Source: an uncultured Bacilli bacterium (GTDB lineage: Bacteria > Bacillota_I > Bacilli_A > RF39 > UBA660). From it: 32,304 nt of DNA. Position numbers and translations under genes: made by a program. The notes under the pieces were generated by a model that did no database searches, was not told the DNA's origin, and was given only the letters and a program-made list of their open reading frames with translations. The stretch spans positions 1 through 32,304 of the forward strand of contig CANQCR010000015.1 of the NCBI GenBank assembly GCA_947589735.1, read 5' to 3'. Shown here piece by piece: positions 1 through 7,849 of the stretch (its first letter is position 1; each line of letters begins with the position of its first letter).

Positions 1-143
1 CTTCGAGGAGATAAAATGTTTATCGTAGCCTCTCCAAGCTATGGAAATTTGGGTGATCAAGCTTTACTTCGAGGAGATAAAATGTTTATCGTAGCCTCTC
101 CAAGCTATGGAAATTTGGGTGATCAAGCTTTACTTCGAGGAGA
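1..143. repeat. exact 66-bp tandem duplication at the window edge
   Basis: Bases 1-66 and 67-132 are identical, and the first 11 bases of the unit (CTTCGAGGAGA) occur a third time at 133-143 before the sequence diverges. The unit is 22 codons, so the reading frame is kept and the peptide segment starting MFIVASPSYG is present twice. The third partial copy continues into the normal protein. It could be a real in-frame slippage duplication through the 11-base homology, or an assembly artefact at a contig end. Confidence 0.97.
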
Positions 144-1035
144 AGAAATCTTCATCGATGAACAATTTCCAAATTATCACATTGTCTATATTCCTCTTAT
201 CAGAACAAGCAAAAGACTTATTCGCGGTCTTAGACTTATATCCAAAAAAAGAGATATCTTTGCTCTACAAGCTGGTGGTAACATTGGTACTCTATATCCT
301 GGCATTCATCAATGTCAAGAAGATGCTATTAACTTATTAAGAAAAAAGAAATTAGTTATTTTTCCACAAACATTCTATTATAGTCAGGATGAAATAGGTA
401 AAAAAGCCTTAGCAAAAACAAAAAAAATATATAATAAATGTAAGCACCTAATCGTGGCTGTTCGAGAAGAAAAGTCATATAATTTTATGAAAGAAGAAAT
501 GCCAAATGTTCATGTCATTTTAACTCCTGATATGGCATTATGTATTCCAGTCTTCCGTAAAAACTATAAACGCAGTGGGGTAGCCTTATATCTAAGAAAT
601 GATGGTGAGCGTACTTTAGCTAATGATGATTTTACCTATATGGTTAAGGAACTTAAAAAGAGATTTAACAAAATTGATGAACGTGAAACACATGTTTTCC
701 ATAATTTAAAAAAAGACGAAGCTAAAGAAGAATTAAATAAATTGTGGGAGCAAATGGCAGCATCTGAATTAATTATTACAGATCGCCTACATGGTATGCT
801 CTTTGCAGCCCTAACGGAAACGCCTTGTGTAGTTATACCAAGTAAAAGTCATAAAATTTTAGGATGTTATGAATGGGTTAAACATTTAAACTACATCAAA
901 TTAATTACAAATATCAAAGATTTACCAAGTGCTATAACCCAAGTTTTAAGTATTAAAAAGCCAAGATATTATCTAAAAGATGGTCAAGCTAAATTTCAAG
1001 CTTTAGCTGACGAAATGAAAAGAGAATTTAAGTAA
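16..1035 (+). CDS. polysaccharide pyruvyl transferase family protein (5' end uncertain)
   Basis: The protein looks like a polysaccharide pyruvyl transferase, an enzyme family that adds ketal pyruvate to cell-surface sugars. The visible family signs are the N-terminal SPSYGNLGDQALLRG segment, an internal AGGNIG, and a C-terminal ITDRLHGMLFAALTETPCVV segment, where DRLHG is a typical hallmark of the family. The first 22 residues are duplicated exactly because of the 66-bp repeat, so a normal protein would be at least 22 residues shorter. The frame stays open to base 1, and the ATG at 16 and the GAGGAG before it belong to the repeat unit. The native start may therefore lie outside the window. 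The stop codon sits inside a terminator hairpin. Substrate is unknown and no other glycan genes are next to it here. Confidence 0.75.
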   Translation: MFIVASPSYGNLGDQALLRGDKMFIVASPSYGNLGDQALLRGEEIFIDEQFPNYHIVYIPLIRTSKRLIRGLRLISKKRDIFALQAGGNIGTLYPGIHQCQEDAINLLRKKKLVIFPQTFYYSQDEIGKKALAKTKKIYNKCKHLIVAVREEKSYNFMKEEMPNVHVILTPDMALCIPVFRKNYKRSGVALYLRNDGERTLANDDFTYMVKELKKRFNKIDERETHVFHNLKKDEAKEELNKLWEQMAASELIITDRLHGMLFAALTETPCVVIPSKSHKILGCYEWVKHLNYIKLITNIKDLPSAITQVLSIKKPRYYLKDGQAKFQALADEMKREFK

Positions 1036-1046
1036 ATTCTCTTTTT
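1021..1046 (+). terminator. terminator of the pyruvyl-transferase-like gene
   Basis: AGAGAATTTA and TAAATTCTCT form a perfect inverted repeat followed by TTTTT. The stop codon TAA at 1033-1035 lies within the hairpin. Confidence 0.85.
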
Positions 1047-1077
1047 ATACTTTTTATGTGTAATAAATACGCAAACA

Positions 1078-1086
1078 TGATATAAT
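1078..1086 (+). promoter_or_regulatory. extended -10 promoter of glyA
   Basis: TGATATAAT is a perfect extended -10 (TGN-TATAAT), about 20 bases before the glyA start. No good -35 is visible at the usual distance, as is typical for extended -10 promoters. The leader is too short for a riboswitch. Confidence 0.7.
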
Positions 1087-1106
1087 AGTTTTAGGGAGTG
1101 ATAGTT

Positions 1107-2333
1107 ATGATGAAAAAATTAGAAGAAGCTCTAGAAAAGGAGCTTAATAGACAACAAAACAATATTGAATTAATTGCCTCAGAAAACTTTGTATCTAAAG
1201 ACATTTTAAAACTTCAAGGCAGTGTTTTAACAAATAAGTATGCTGAAGGCTACCCTAATAAAAGGTATTATGGTGGATGCGAATATATCGATGTCTTCGA
1301 AGATACCGCTCGTGAGCTTGCTAAAGAATTATTTAAATGCAATTATGCTAATGTCCAACCGCATTCGGGTAGTAGTGCTAATATGGCCGTATACCGAGCT
1401 TTATTAAACCCCCATGATAAAGTTTTAGGAATGAATCTAAACCATGGCGGACATCTCACCCATGGACATGCTCTAAACTTTAGTGGCATCGATTATGATA
1501 TCGTCGCTTACAATGTTGATTCTTCAACCGGTCGTATTAATTATGATGAAGTTGAAGAGATTGCCCTAAGAGAAAAACCAAAAATGATTATTGCCGGAGC
1601 CAGTGCTTATTCAAGAATTATTGATTTCAAGCGTTTTAGAGAGATTGCGGATAAAGTTGGAGCTTATCTAATGGTTGATATGGCACATATTGCAGGACTA
1701 GTTGCCGCAGGATTACATCCATCCCCTATTCCTTATGCTGATGTTGTTACAACGACAACCCATAAGACTTTAAGAGGCCCTCGAGGTGGTATGATTTTAA
1801 CTAATAGTGAGGATATTGCTGCTAAGATTGATAAAGTTATTTTCCCTGGTATTCAAGGTGGCCCTTTAATGCACGTTATTGGGGCGAAAGCCGAGTGCTT
1901 TTATGAAGCCTTACAACCAGAGTTTAAAACATATCAAGAACAAGTCATTAAAAATGCTAAAGTATTAGCTGATACCTTAAAAGAAGAAGGATTTCCTATC
2001 ATATCCGATGGAACCGATAATCATTTAATGCTCGTTGATGTTAAATCTTCTCTTGGTATGACGGGTAAAGATGCCCAAAATATTCTTGATGGTGTCCATA
2101 TAACATGCAACAAAAATACGATTCCCAATGAAACAGAATCACCATTCAAAACTAGTGGTATTCGTCTTGGCACACCAGCGATGACAACAAGAGGCTTTAA
2201 AGAAGAAGACTTCATCATTGTTGGTAAACTAATTAGTAAAACACTTAAAAATTATCAAGATGAAGATGTATTAGATGAAGTTAGAACGGAAGTTAAAAAG
2301 TTAACGGAAAAATATCCATTATATGTTGATTAA
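1107..2333 (+). CDS. glyA: serine hydroxymethyltransferase
   Basis: GlyA is the cytosolic PLP enzyme that interconverts serine plus tetrahydrofolate with glycine plus 5,10-methylene-tetrahydrofolate, the main one-carbon source for thymidylate and purine synthesis. The sequence shows [10 protein letters not shown] near the N-terminus, the [20 protein letters not shown] segment, the [18 protein letters not shown] segment, and the PLP-lysine motif [14 protein letters not shown], with the lysine near residue 220. Length is about 408 residues, normal for the bacterial enzyme. I chose the ATG at 1107 because AGGGAG at 1093-1098 lies 8 bases upstream; an upstream GTG at 1098 falls inside that site, and the ATG at 1110 is an alternative. 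It is a single-gene unit with its own promoter and terminator. Confidence 0.97.
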   Translation: MMKKLEEALEKELNRQQNNIELIASENFVSKDILKLQGSVLTNKYAEGYPNKRYYGGCEYIDVFEDTARELAKELFKCNYANVQPHSGSSANMAVYRALLNPHDKVLGMNLNHGGHLTHGHALNFSGIDYDIVAYNVDSSTGRINYDEVEEIALREKPKMIIAGASAYSRIIDFKRFREIADKVGAYLMVDMAHIAGLVAAGLHPSPIPYADVVTTTTHKTLRGPRGGMILTNSEDIAAKIDKVIFPGIQGGPLMHVIGAKAECFYEALQPEFKTYQEQVIKNAKVLADTLKEEGFPIISDGTDNHLMLVDVKSSLGMTGKDAQNILDGVHITCNKNTIPNETESPFKTSGIRLGTPAMTTRGFKEEDFIIVGKLISKTLKNYQDEDVLDEVRTEVKKLTEKYPLYVD

Positions 2334-2360
2334 AAGAAAATGTTCATTTTTCTTTTTTTC
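2334..2360 (+). terminator. probable glyA terminator
   Basis: AAGAAAATG pairs with CATTTTTCTT (one extra T) and is followed by TTTTT. The stem is A/T-rich with a tight loop, so it is weaker than the others in this window. Confidence 0.5.
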
Positions 2361-2366
2361 TTGTTA

Positions 2367-2375
2367 TGATACAAT
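2367..2375 (+). promoter_or_regulatory. extended -10 candidate upstream of the CAT-like gene
   Basis: TGATACAAT matches the TGN-TAnAAT pattern seen before other genes here. It would give a leader of roughly 95 bases containing a small AAGGA/TCCTT hairpin at 2408-2424. A second TATAAT at 2449-2454 is closer to the start, so which one is used is open. Confidence 0.4.
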
Positions 2376-2475
2376 ATTATTAGATGATAAAATAAAGCGA
2401 CATTGTAAAGGATATTAACTCCTTGCAAAAGTTTTAATCAATACTTTATATAATTGTCAAAAATGGAGGATTCTT

Positions 2476-3081
2476 ATGAAAAAATTTGAAAGAGAAGAAA
2501 TGTTTAACTATTATCAAAGCCTTGATAACCCCTTTATTGATTTAACTATTAAACTAGATGTTACTAAAATCGTTGATTATTGTAAGGAACATAAGGGTTT
2601 ATATGCTAGTATTGGTTATATTATTACCAAGGCTGTTAACAATATAGATAATTTTAAATTTCGGCTTGAAAATAATAGTATTACCTATTACGATGTTATC
2701 AGAGGCTCATACGCCGAGAGGCTTAATAATGGTGATGCCGGTTTTTTTGATTGCCCTAATGCCGATAATTATTTTGAACATCTAGAAAGCTTTAAAAAGG
2801 AGCAAGCGCGTCTTAAAGAATTAAACCAATCAACTAGTAAAGAGACCAATGATGTCATTTGGATATCTTCACTCCCTTGGTTCTCCTTTACAGGGCTTGT
2901 CCCACCTTTCACCAAAGACAATACTATTCCCCAATTTATTTGGGATAAAGTTGTAACCGAAAATAATCATCATTATGTTAACTTACTTATTCACATTCAT
3001 CATGGCCTTGCTGATGGCTACCATATTCATCTTTTACTTCAAGAAATAAATAGATTAATGGCTGAATTTCCTAATATTTAA
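2476..3081 (+). CDS. chloramphenicol acetyltransferase-fold (CatA-like) O-acetyltransferase
   Basis: This 201-residue protein belongs to the trimeric CAT family of acetyl-CoA-dependent acyltransferases. The clearest evidence is the signature HIHHGLADGYH near residues 173-183, matching HHxxxDG, where the second His (about 176) is the expected catalytic base. The segment ISSLPWFSFTG at about 130-140 corresponds to the conserved PW.SFT region of CAT enzymes. Length is slightly below the roughly 210-220 usual for drug-modifying CATs. Many CAT-fold genes in gut Firmicutes are chromosomal enzymes of unknown substrate, so resistance cannot be claimed. GGAGG at 2465-2469 precedes the ATG. No mobile-element marks are next to it. 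Confidence 0.85.
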   Translation: MKKFEREEMFNYYQSLDNPFIDLTIKLDVTKIVDYCKEHKGLYASIGYIITKAVNNIDNFKFRLENNSITYYDVIRGSYAERLNNGDAGFFDCPNADNYFEHLESFKKEQARLKELNQSTSKETNDVIWISSLPWFSFTGLVPPFTKDNTIPQFIWDKVVTENNHHYVNLLIHIHHGLADGYHIHLLLQEINRLMAEFPNI

Positions 3082-3099
3082 GCCATTATCTGTTTTTTT
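3053..3099 (+). terminator. terminator of the CAT-like gene
   Basis: AATGGCT (3057-3063, inside the coding end) pairs with AGCCATT (3081-3087), with a possible extension past a bulge, followed closely by a run of seven T. The stop codon at 3079-3081 closes the loop. Confidence 0.65.
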
Positions 3100-3100
3100 A

Positions 3101-3109
3101 TGTTATAAT
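3101..3109 (+). promoter_or_regulatory. extended -10 promoter of the HAD-like gene
   Basis: TGTTATAAT is a perfect TGN-TATAAT element, 28 bases before the ATG at 3138 and immediately after the preceding terminator. Confidence 0.65.
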
Positions 3110-3137
3110 AATAGCCAATTAACTATGGGAGGTATCT

Positions 3138-4109
3138 ATGGAAAGATATTTTCATTATTTAAAAAGTTTAGATAAAGAATCTAGGAAAGAACTTATAAAC
3201 GCTTGTATAACATATATAGTAAGACAACATAATGGTGAGAATAAGGTTATTCAAAATGGATATGAAGAAGGTTGCTTAAATAATTTTGATGAATATATTA
3301 GAGTTAGTGTTAGATGGGAAAATGAAAAACTTATTTTACTATTAAATGATTTTGATATTCGTTATTATCAAGAACCAGTACTTTATAGTCCTAATACCAA
3401 GGAACCTGATATCTATGATAATGAAAACTTATGTCGCTTTTATCACCAACTTATGTCTGATTTTTTCGGTCTACCTTATGCGAAAGATTTTAGGTCATTT
3501 TGCGATTCTAAAAAAGGCACTTCTTTAAATGATTCATATGCTGATTTAATATTACGAAACCGTCGCCTTTATAGTGAGATGTATATTGCAGCCTTTATTA
3601 ATAATGAGAGCGTCTTTATGATTGATATTGATGGCGTTATCCTTGATACCGAGTCTAGAATGCGTGAAAAAGCTAAAGAATTAGGGTGGAAAGAAGCTCT
3701 TGCTACTACCGATTGGCATAAGCATATTTATTCTTCTACCCCACTTGCCGATGGTCTTAACATTTTAAAAGAGGTTACTTATCCTTTAAAAGGTCGTGTC
3801 TTTTTAATTTCAACTAGTCATTCTTATGATGAAGAAAAAGAAAAAATTAACTATTTTAGAGATCAAGGCATTATCTTACCGATTATATCTGTTCCTCCTA
3901 AAACGCCTAAAAGTGCTATCGTCGTTCCTAAACTTTATCTTCCTTCCAAATCATCAACACGCGCTAATGTTTTTTTAATTGATGATCAAGAGAAAAACGT
4001 TGATGATTGGTGGGATAATGGTGGTCATGCCATTTTATTTACAAATGAAGAAACTACTAAACCTTACCTTAAGGTTAAAAGTTTAGATTTTTTAAGACAA
4101 ACATATTAA
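3138..4109 (+). CDS. two-part protein with C-terminal HAD-like phosphatase domain
   Basis: The C-terminal half looks like a haloacid-dehalogenase superfamily hydrolase: DIDGV at about 163-167 is motif I with the nucleophile and acid aspartates, LISTS at 223-227 is motif II, and LIDDQEKN at 280-287 is motif IV. A lysine for motif III could be one of those at 256-271. The first ~155 residues resemble nothing I recognise; they are soluble, with no signal peptide or membrane segment. HAD enzymes of this size act on phosphorylated metabolites or nucleic-acid ends, but the substrate cannot be read here. The unit has its own promoter, and GGGAGG sits just before the ATG. Confidence 0.7.
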   Translation: MERYFHYLKSLDKESRKELINACITYIVRQHNGENKVIQNGYEEGCLNNFDEYIRVSVRWENEKLILLLNDFDIRYYQEPVLYSPNTKEPDIYDNENLCRFYHQLMSDFFGLPYAKDFRSFCDSKKGTSLNDSYADLILRNRRLYSEMYIAAFINNESVFMIDIDGVILDTESRMREKAKELGWKEALATTDWHKHIYSSTPLADGLNILKEVTYPLKGRVFLISTSHSYDEEKEKINYFRDQGIILPIISVPPKTPKSAIVVPKLYLPSKSSTRANVFLIDDQEKNVDDWWDNGGHAILFTNEETTKPYLKVKSLDFLRQTY

Positions 4110-4135
4110 AAAATAAGGGGATTTAGGTTACATTG

Positions 4136-4144
4136 TGATATAAT
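4136..4144 (+). promoter_or_regulatory. extended -10 promoter of the 4160-7554 operon
   Basis: TGATATAAT is identical to the glyA element. It lies 15 bases before the ATG at 4160, so the leader is only about ten bases and carries just the GGTGG ribosome site (4151-4155). Confidence 0.7.
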
Positions 4145-4159
4145 GAAATTGGTGGTTTA

Positions 4160-4690
4160 ATGGAAATCCGGGAATATGAAGAAAAAGACGCTGATGCGGT
4201 TAAAGATTTGTTAGTTGAACTACAAGAACTGATTGTCCGTCTTGATGAAGATAGATATAATATTATAACTTCGCATTACCGCGATGAAGTATTTGCTTTT
4301 ATCATGATGAATGTTCATAAGTATGAGGGAAAAATCTTTGTTGCCGAAGATAATGGTAAACTAATTGGTCTTGTCGTTACCCTCATCAATAATGATGAAG
4401 AAGAAACATTTGACTTTAAAGCACCTAAACGGGGTCGCATTTCCGATATCGTCATTACCAAGGCCTATCAACACCAAGGCATCGGTCAAAAATTACTTGC
4501 CTATGCTGAAAATTATTTGGCAAGTGTTGGATGCCATGACGTCTTACTAGAATGCTTCGGATATAATACTAACGCCAAAGAGTTCTACCGACATCTTGGC
4601 TATAAACAAAGAACGGAAACATTAATGAAGAGAATTGAAAAAGTGAAGAAGATTGAAAGGGTTGAATATGAAGAAAGGAATAATAATTAG
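4160..4690 (+). CDS. GNAT family N-acetyltransferase
   Basis: This 176-residue protein is a GNAT-fold acyltransferase using acetyl-CoA. The acetyl-CoA pyrophosphate loop is seen as QHQGIGQKLL (R/Q-x-x-G-x-G/A), preceded by the beta-strand ISDIVITKAY, and the C-terminal part contains the usual NTNAKEFYRHLGY helix-strand element. The tail is rich in Lys, Glu and Asn. The acceptor is unknown. It is the first gene of a five-gene operon, and its last 23 bases overlap the start of the amidase gene, which suggests translational coupling. Confidence 0.9.
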   Translation: MEIREYEEKDADAVKDLLVELQELIVRLDEDRYNIITSHYRDEVFAFIMMNVHKYEGKIFVAEDNGKLIGLVVTLINNDEEETFDFKAPKRGRISDIVITKAYQHQGIGQKLLAYAENYLASVGCHDVLLECFGYNTNAKEFYRHLGYKQRTETLMKRIEKVKKIERVEYEERNNN

Positions 4691-6344
4691 TCTATACGTC
4701 ATTATTGGTCTTATCATTCTTAGTAATGGCATATATTTAGGATATCAATATTATGAAGATACCAAAGATATTAAAGTTAAAAATACTTATCAGCTAAAGT
4801 TAAACGGCGATAGTAATATTTCACTAGCCATTAATGAAGAATATAGTGATGAAAAAGCAACACTAATAACTAATGGTAAAAAACATGATATAACTTATCA
4901 AGGTTTAGTTGATAATACCCAAATTGGTAAATACTTTATTAGTTATAATGATGATACTGATAGTATCATCGGCTATAATGTCTACCGAATTATCAATGTT
5001 GTTGATAAGAATGCACCAATAATTAAACTTAAAGGTAAAGCTAATATGGAAATGTATGTTGGTGATACTTTTAAAGAACCGGGTTATGAAGTTTCAGATG
5101 ATTATGATACTGACTTACAGGATAAAGTTATCATTGATGGGGAAGTTAACCGAAAAAAAGTGGGAACTTATACTTTGACCTATAAAGTTAGTGATTCTTC
5201 AGGTAATGAGGTATCCGTTAAAAGAACTGTTAAAGTTAAAAATCGTCCGGTTTCCACTAAAGTTGTACCAACGGCTGACAAAAATGAAAAAGGAGCAACA
5301 AAAACTAAAAAGCCTAATTTAAATAAAAATACCAATACCCTAACGGCAATGAAATGGACAAATACCGGTGTTAACGTAACAGGTTATGTTAAATCTGGCC
5401 ATGGTATGTTTAAAATTCGGCTATGCAAAAGTGGTAATTGTGAACAAATAGATATGAAAGCAACTAATACAACAACTTATACAGGCGATATCAAATTAAG
5501 TAATCTAGACAATGGTACTTATGAGATGAATATTCGGACGGAAGATAATGAATACGCCGTCATTGATGAAAGAGATGTTAGTGAAAAACTAGTTCGGGCT
5601 AAAGTTGGTAACAAACTTGTTACTTTCACTTATCCTAATAATCATCCAACTATTAAAATTGAAGACTTTAAATATCTTTATGATATTGTTATAACGCCTG
5701 GTCATGGCGGTAGTGATCCGGGTGCCGTTAATAGTAAAATTAAGGAAAGAGATCTAAATCTAACCCAATCTCTATATGAAAAAAAACGTTATGAGGAACA
5801 CGGTCTTAAAGTTTTATTAACAAGAGAAGACAATGGTGAAGGCATGTTAATGGGCCCTACCAGTTTAATTAGACTTCATCGCCGTATGCAAGCTGTTGGT
5901 TACTACGGAGCGGTTGCTCACTATGTTTATGATAATCACCATAACAGTATTGGTAATGATTACTACTCTGGATGGGAAATTATCTTAACTAACCAAGGGG
6001 ATAAAAATACTTATAAAGTAGCCTATGCTGTTGCTGCCGACTGGGAAAAAATGTATCATGTAACCGAAAACCATTTACGAATATATGGTCGTAATTATAA
6101 TACTGATGCTTTACTAAAGAAAGAATCCGGTCAAACTTACAATATTAAAAACTGGTATGCATATCAAAGAATTCCTTATGAATTATTTAATGTCTATACA
6201 ACAACATATGAGGGATGTTACTTAAGTAATATGGATGATTTCAACTGGTATATGGAACATTGGCAAGAGTTAAGTGAAGTCAAAATTAAACACTATGTTG
6301 AAGCCTTAGGTAAAACTTATATACCGGTTAAGGAGGGCGCATGA
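4668..6344 (+). CDS. membrane-anchored N-acetylmuramoyl-L-alanine amidase (Amidase_3) with Ig-like DUF5011 domain
   Basis: This is a cell-wall hydrolase expected to act outside the membrane, cutting the MurNAc to L-Ala amide bond. The N-terminus has a single hydrophobic segment (about residues 4-25) serving as signal anchor. Residues ~110-190 form an Ig-like DUF5011 domain (YVGDTFKEPGYEVSDD then VGTYTLTYKVSDSSGN). A second beta-type region follows at ~225-315. The C-terminal catalytic domain shows zinc-ligand signs: TPGHGG near 344-347, the glutamate in KERDLN near 360, NHHNS near 423-427, and a later SGWEI. I chose ATG 4668 over a TTG at 4653 because AAAGGG lies 6 bases upstream. Cell-wall remodelling or sporulation-type function is possible, but no sporulation gene is adjacent. 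Confidence 0.85.
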   Translation: MKKGIIISLYVIIGLIILSNGIYLGYQYYEDTKDIKVKNTYQLKLNGDSNISLAINEEYSDEKATLITNGKKHDITYQGLVDNTQIGKYFISYNDDTDSIIGYNVYRIINVVDKNAPIIKLKGKANMEMYVGDTFKEPGYEVSDDYDTDLQDKVIIDGEVNRKKVGTYTLTYKVSDSSGNEVSVKRTVKVKNRPVSTKVVPTADKNEKGATKTKKPNLNKNTNTLTAMKWTNTGVNVTGYVKSGHGMFKIRLCKSGNCEQIDMKATNTTTYTGDIKLSNLDNGTYEMNIRTEDNEYAVIDERDVSEKLVRAKVGNKLVTFTYPNNHPTIKIEDFKYLYDIVITPGHGGSDPGAVNSKIKERDLNLTQSLYEKKRYEEHGLKVLLTREDNGEGMLMGPTSLIRLHRRMQAVGYYGAVAHYVYDNHHNSIGNDYYSGWEIILTNQGDKNTYKVAYAVAADWEKMYHVTENHLRIYGRNYNTDALLKKESGQTYNIKNWYAYQRIPYELFNVYTTTYEGCYLSNMDDFNWYMEHWQELSEVKIKHYVEALGKTYIPVKEGA

Positions 6345-6688
6345 AAAGATATCTTTTATTAATCATAATGACCTTAACAGCTACTCTTTTGATTACTATT
6401 AATGTTATCTTCTCCTTAAAGGAAAAAACGTGTACTTATAAAATTGAGGAAGAGTTTTATGAAGAAGAAGTAACCATTAAAATTAAGCGTTTTAATGATA
6501 CTAAAATAACTAAAGAATATACTTTTACTGATGAGGAAATTAAAAAGCTTGAAGAAGAAGATCTAAAAAGTGATGGTTACGAAGTAACATCTAAAGATTT
6601 AAAACTAACAGCTACTAAGAAAGAGAAATTAAAAGATTACTTTAAAGAAATTGAAAAATATGAAAGCCAAGGCTTTGTTTGCAAATAG
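6341..6688 (+). CDS. small membrane-anchored or secreted protein of unknown function
   Basis: A 115-residue protein with a strongly hydrophobic N-terminus (residues ~4-26) followed by a Lys/Glu-rich soluble part that would face outside. The only cysteines are at about 31 and near the C-terminus (FVCK), which could pair as a disulfide. I do not recognise a family. Its ATG overlaps the amidase stop as ATGA, so the two are probably translationally coupled and may work together at the envelope. Thioredoxin follows 9 bases downstream. Confidence 0.75.
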   Translation: MKRYLLLIIMTLTATLLITINVIFSLKEKTCTYKIEEEFYEEEVTIKIKRFNDTKITKEYTFTDEEIKKLEEEDLKSDGYEVTSKDLKLTATKKEKLKDYFKEIEKYESQGFVCK

Positions 6689-6697
6689 GAGGATTAT

Positions 6698-7012
6698 ATG
6701 GCAATAATTTATGGCAGTGATGAAACATTCAAAGATAGTATTAAAGAAGATGTTGTTTTAGTTGATTTTTATGCCGATTGGTGTGGCCCTTGTAAGATGT
6801 TATCGCCAATCATTGATGAAGTAGCTAAAGAAACAAGTGCTAAAATTGTTAAAATAAATGTTGATAAATGCCCTATAACGGCCAAAGAATATGGCGTTAT
6901 GAGTATTCCTACTTTAATCGTTTTTAAAGATGGGAAAGAAATTAATAAACAAATTGGTCTATGTAGTAAACAAGCTTTAATAACAATGCTAAAAATAGAG
7001 GAGGATTTATGA
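6698..7012 (+). CDS. trxA: thioredoxin
   Basis: A 104-residue cytosolic thioredoxin that reduces protein disulfides. The active site WCGPCK places the redox cysteines at 29 and 32, [14 protein letters not shown] matches the family strand-helix, and SIPTL contains the conserved cis-proline. There is no signal peptide. AGGAGG precedes the ATG by about five bases. It overlaps the dCMP deaminase start by four bases (ATGA). The genome may carry other trx copies, so the symbol is by family. Confidence 0.93.
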   Translation: MAIIYGSDETFKDSIKEDVVLVDFYADWCGPCKMLSPIIDEVAKETSAKIVKINVDKCPITAKEYGVMSIPTLIVFKDGKEINKQIGLCSKQALITMLKIEEDL

Positions 7013-7554
7013 AAATAGATAAGAAAAAGCTGGGAAACAAAAGAAAAGATTATTTAACTTGGGATGAATTTTTTATCGGCATTGCGAAATTATCAGCAGG
7101 TCGTAGTAAAGATCCTTCAACCCAAGTTGGCGCATGTATCGTAAGTGACACCAATCGTATCTTATCTATCGGTTATAATGGAACTCCAAACAACTTTAAT
7201 GATGATAAGTTTCCTTGGGACCGGGAAGGTAATAGTGAAAATGAAACGAAATACCCCTATGTATGTCATGCTGAATTAAACGCCATCTTAAATTATCATG
7301 GCTCACGTTCTGATTTAAAAGGCGCAAGAATCTATGTTGATTTATTTCCTTGTAATGAATGCGCTAAAGCAATTATTCAAGCCGGTATCAGTGAAGTTGT
7401 ATACTTATCCGATAAATATGCAGATACACCAGGTACCCAAGCGTCTAAATTATTATTTAAAACCTGTGGTGTTAAATGTCGTCAGCTACCGGCTGATGGC
7501 CGTACAATTAAACTATCATTAAAACCTGACGAAAAAATCTCATACCTTAAATAA
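7009..7554 (+). CDS. deoxycytidylate (dCMP) deaminase
   Basis: A zinc-dependent deaminase converting dCMP to dUMP, the precursor for thymidylate. HAELNAI at about 87-93 provides the zinc His and catalytic Glu, and PCNEC at 114-118 supplies the two zinc cysteines; [13 protein letters not shown] near 33-45 is the classical N-terminal motif of the dCMP deaminase/ComEB group. About 180 residues is the normal size. It is the last gene of the operon and ends in a hairpin whose left arm overlaps the stop codon. Together with glyA and the HD-domain dNTPase it belongs to dNTP supply, though the three are not co-transcribed. Confidence 0.94.
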   Translation: MKIDKKKLGNKRKDYLTWDEFFIGIAKLSAGRSKDPSTQVGACIVSDTNRILSIGYNGTPNNFNDDKFPWDREGNSENETKYPYVCHAELNAILNYHGSRSDLKGARIYVDLFPCNECAKAIIQAGISEVVYLSDKYADTPGTQASKLLFKTCGVKCRQLPADGRTIKLSLKPDEKISYLK

Positions 7555-7574
7555 AGATACTTTATAGTATCTTT
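7553..7574 (+). terminator. terminator-like hairpin, first of two identical copies
   Basis: AAAGATACT and AGTATCTTT form a 9-bp stem with loop TTAT directly at the dCMP deaminase stop codon. Unlike the second copy at 7765-7786 it is followed by CAGACTG rather than a T-run, so it seems to have lost its U-tract. Confidence 0.6.
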
Positions 7575-7650
7575 CAGACTGTTGACAAACTACATTCTTG
7601 GAAAAAAACAAAAATTTAAAATTTAAAAGTGGAGACAAAAGTTTAAAAAT

Positions 7651-7692
7651 GAGTGTTATTTGATATTAAAAACCCAAATTAACTCTTTTTTT
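7651..7692 (+). terminator. internal terminator-like hairpin
   Basis: GAGTGTTATTTG pairs imperfectly with CAAATTAACTC and is followed by seven T. It lies within the repeat element, so it may end readthrough from upstream or a short transcript. Confidence 0.5.
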
Positions 7693-7717
7693 AATACTAA
7701 AGTGGGGAACCAAAAAA

Positions 7718-7761
7718 GCCGATTGACAAAGCCGGTTTGAAAAACCGACTTTGTCAACGGC
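7718..7761. repeat. long stem-loop inside the intergenic element
   Basis: The arm GCCGATTGACAAAGCCGG continuing into TTT pairs with AACCGACTTTGTCAACGGC, with one bulge and one G-U pair, around a GAAA-type loop. The stem is about 20 bp and far more stable than its AT-rich surroundings. Confidence 0.8.
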
Positions 7762-7764
7762 CAG

Positions 7765-7795
7765 AAAGATACTTTATAGTATCTTTTTCTTTTTT
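7765..7795 (+). terminator. terminator, second identical hairpin copy
   Basis: The same 22-base hairpin as 7553-7574 recurs exactly, here followed by TTCTTTTTT, so this copy keeps a U-tract and is a plausible intrinsic terminator. Confidence 0.8.
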
Positions 7796-7797
7796 AT

Positions 7798-7826
7798 TTG
7801 ACTTTAAAAGGAACTTTTTCTATAAT
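7798..7826 (+). promoter_or_regulatory. sigma-A-type promoter of the HEXXH triplet
   Basis: TTGACT at 7798-7803 and TATAAT at 7821-7826 are separated by exactly 17 bases, near perfect consensus. The first gene starts 24 bases further on, behind GGAGGG. Confidence 0.85.
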
Positions 7827-7849
7827 AATAAACTAATTGGAGGGATAGC

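Larger units (their letters stand above)
7572..7767. repeat. MITE-like intergenic element with imperfect terminal inverted repeats
   Basis: The ends TTTCAGACTGTTGACAAA (7572-7589) and the complement of 7750-7767 agree at 15 of 18 bases. The segment sits between two identical 22-base hairpins, as if inserted into a terminator and flanked by a duplication. It codes for nothing visible. It contains its own terminator-like hairpin (7651-7692) and a long stem-loop (7718-7761). A small non-autonomous mobile element is my best reading; a structured RNA locus is the alternative. Confidence 0.5.

Noticed and set aside
2476-3081. Acquired chloramphenicol resistance gene
   Set aside because: The CAT fold is clear, but codon use matches its neighbours, no mobile element is adjacent and many CAT-fold proteins have other substrates. 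Resistance is not supported.
7555-7849. CRISPR array
   Set aside because: Only two copies of a palindromic 22-base unit, with no regular spacers and no cas genes.
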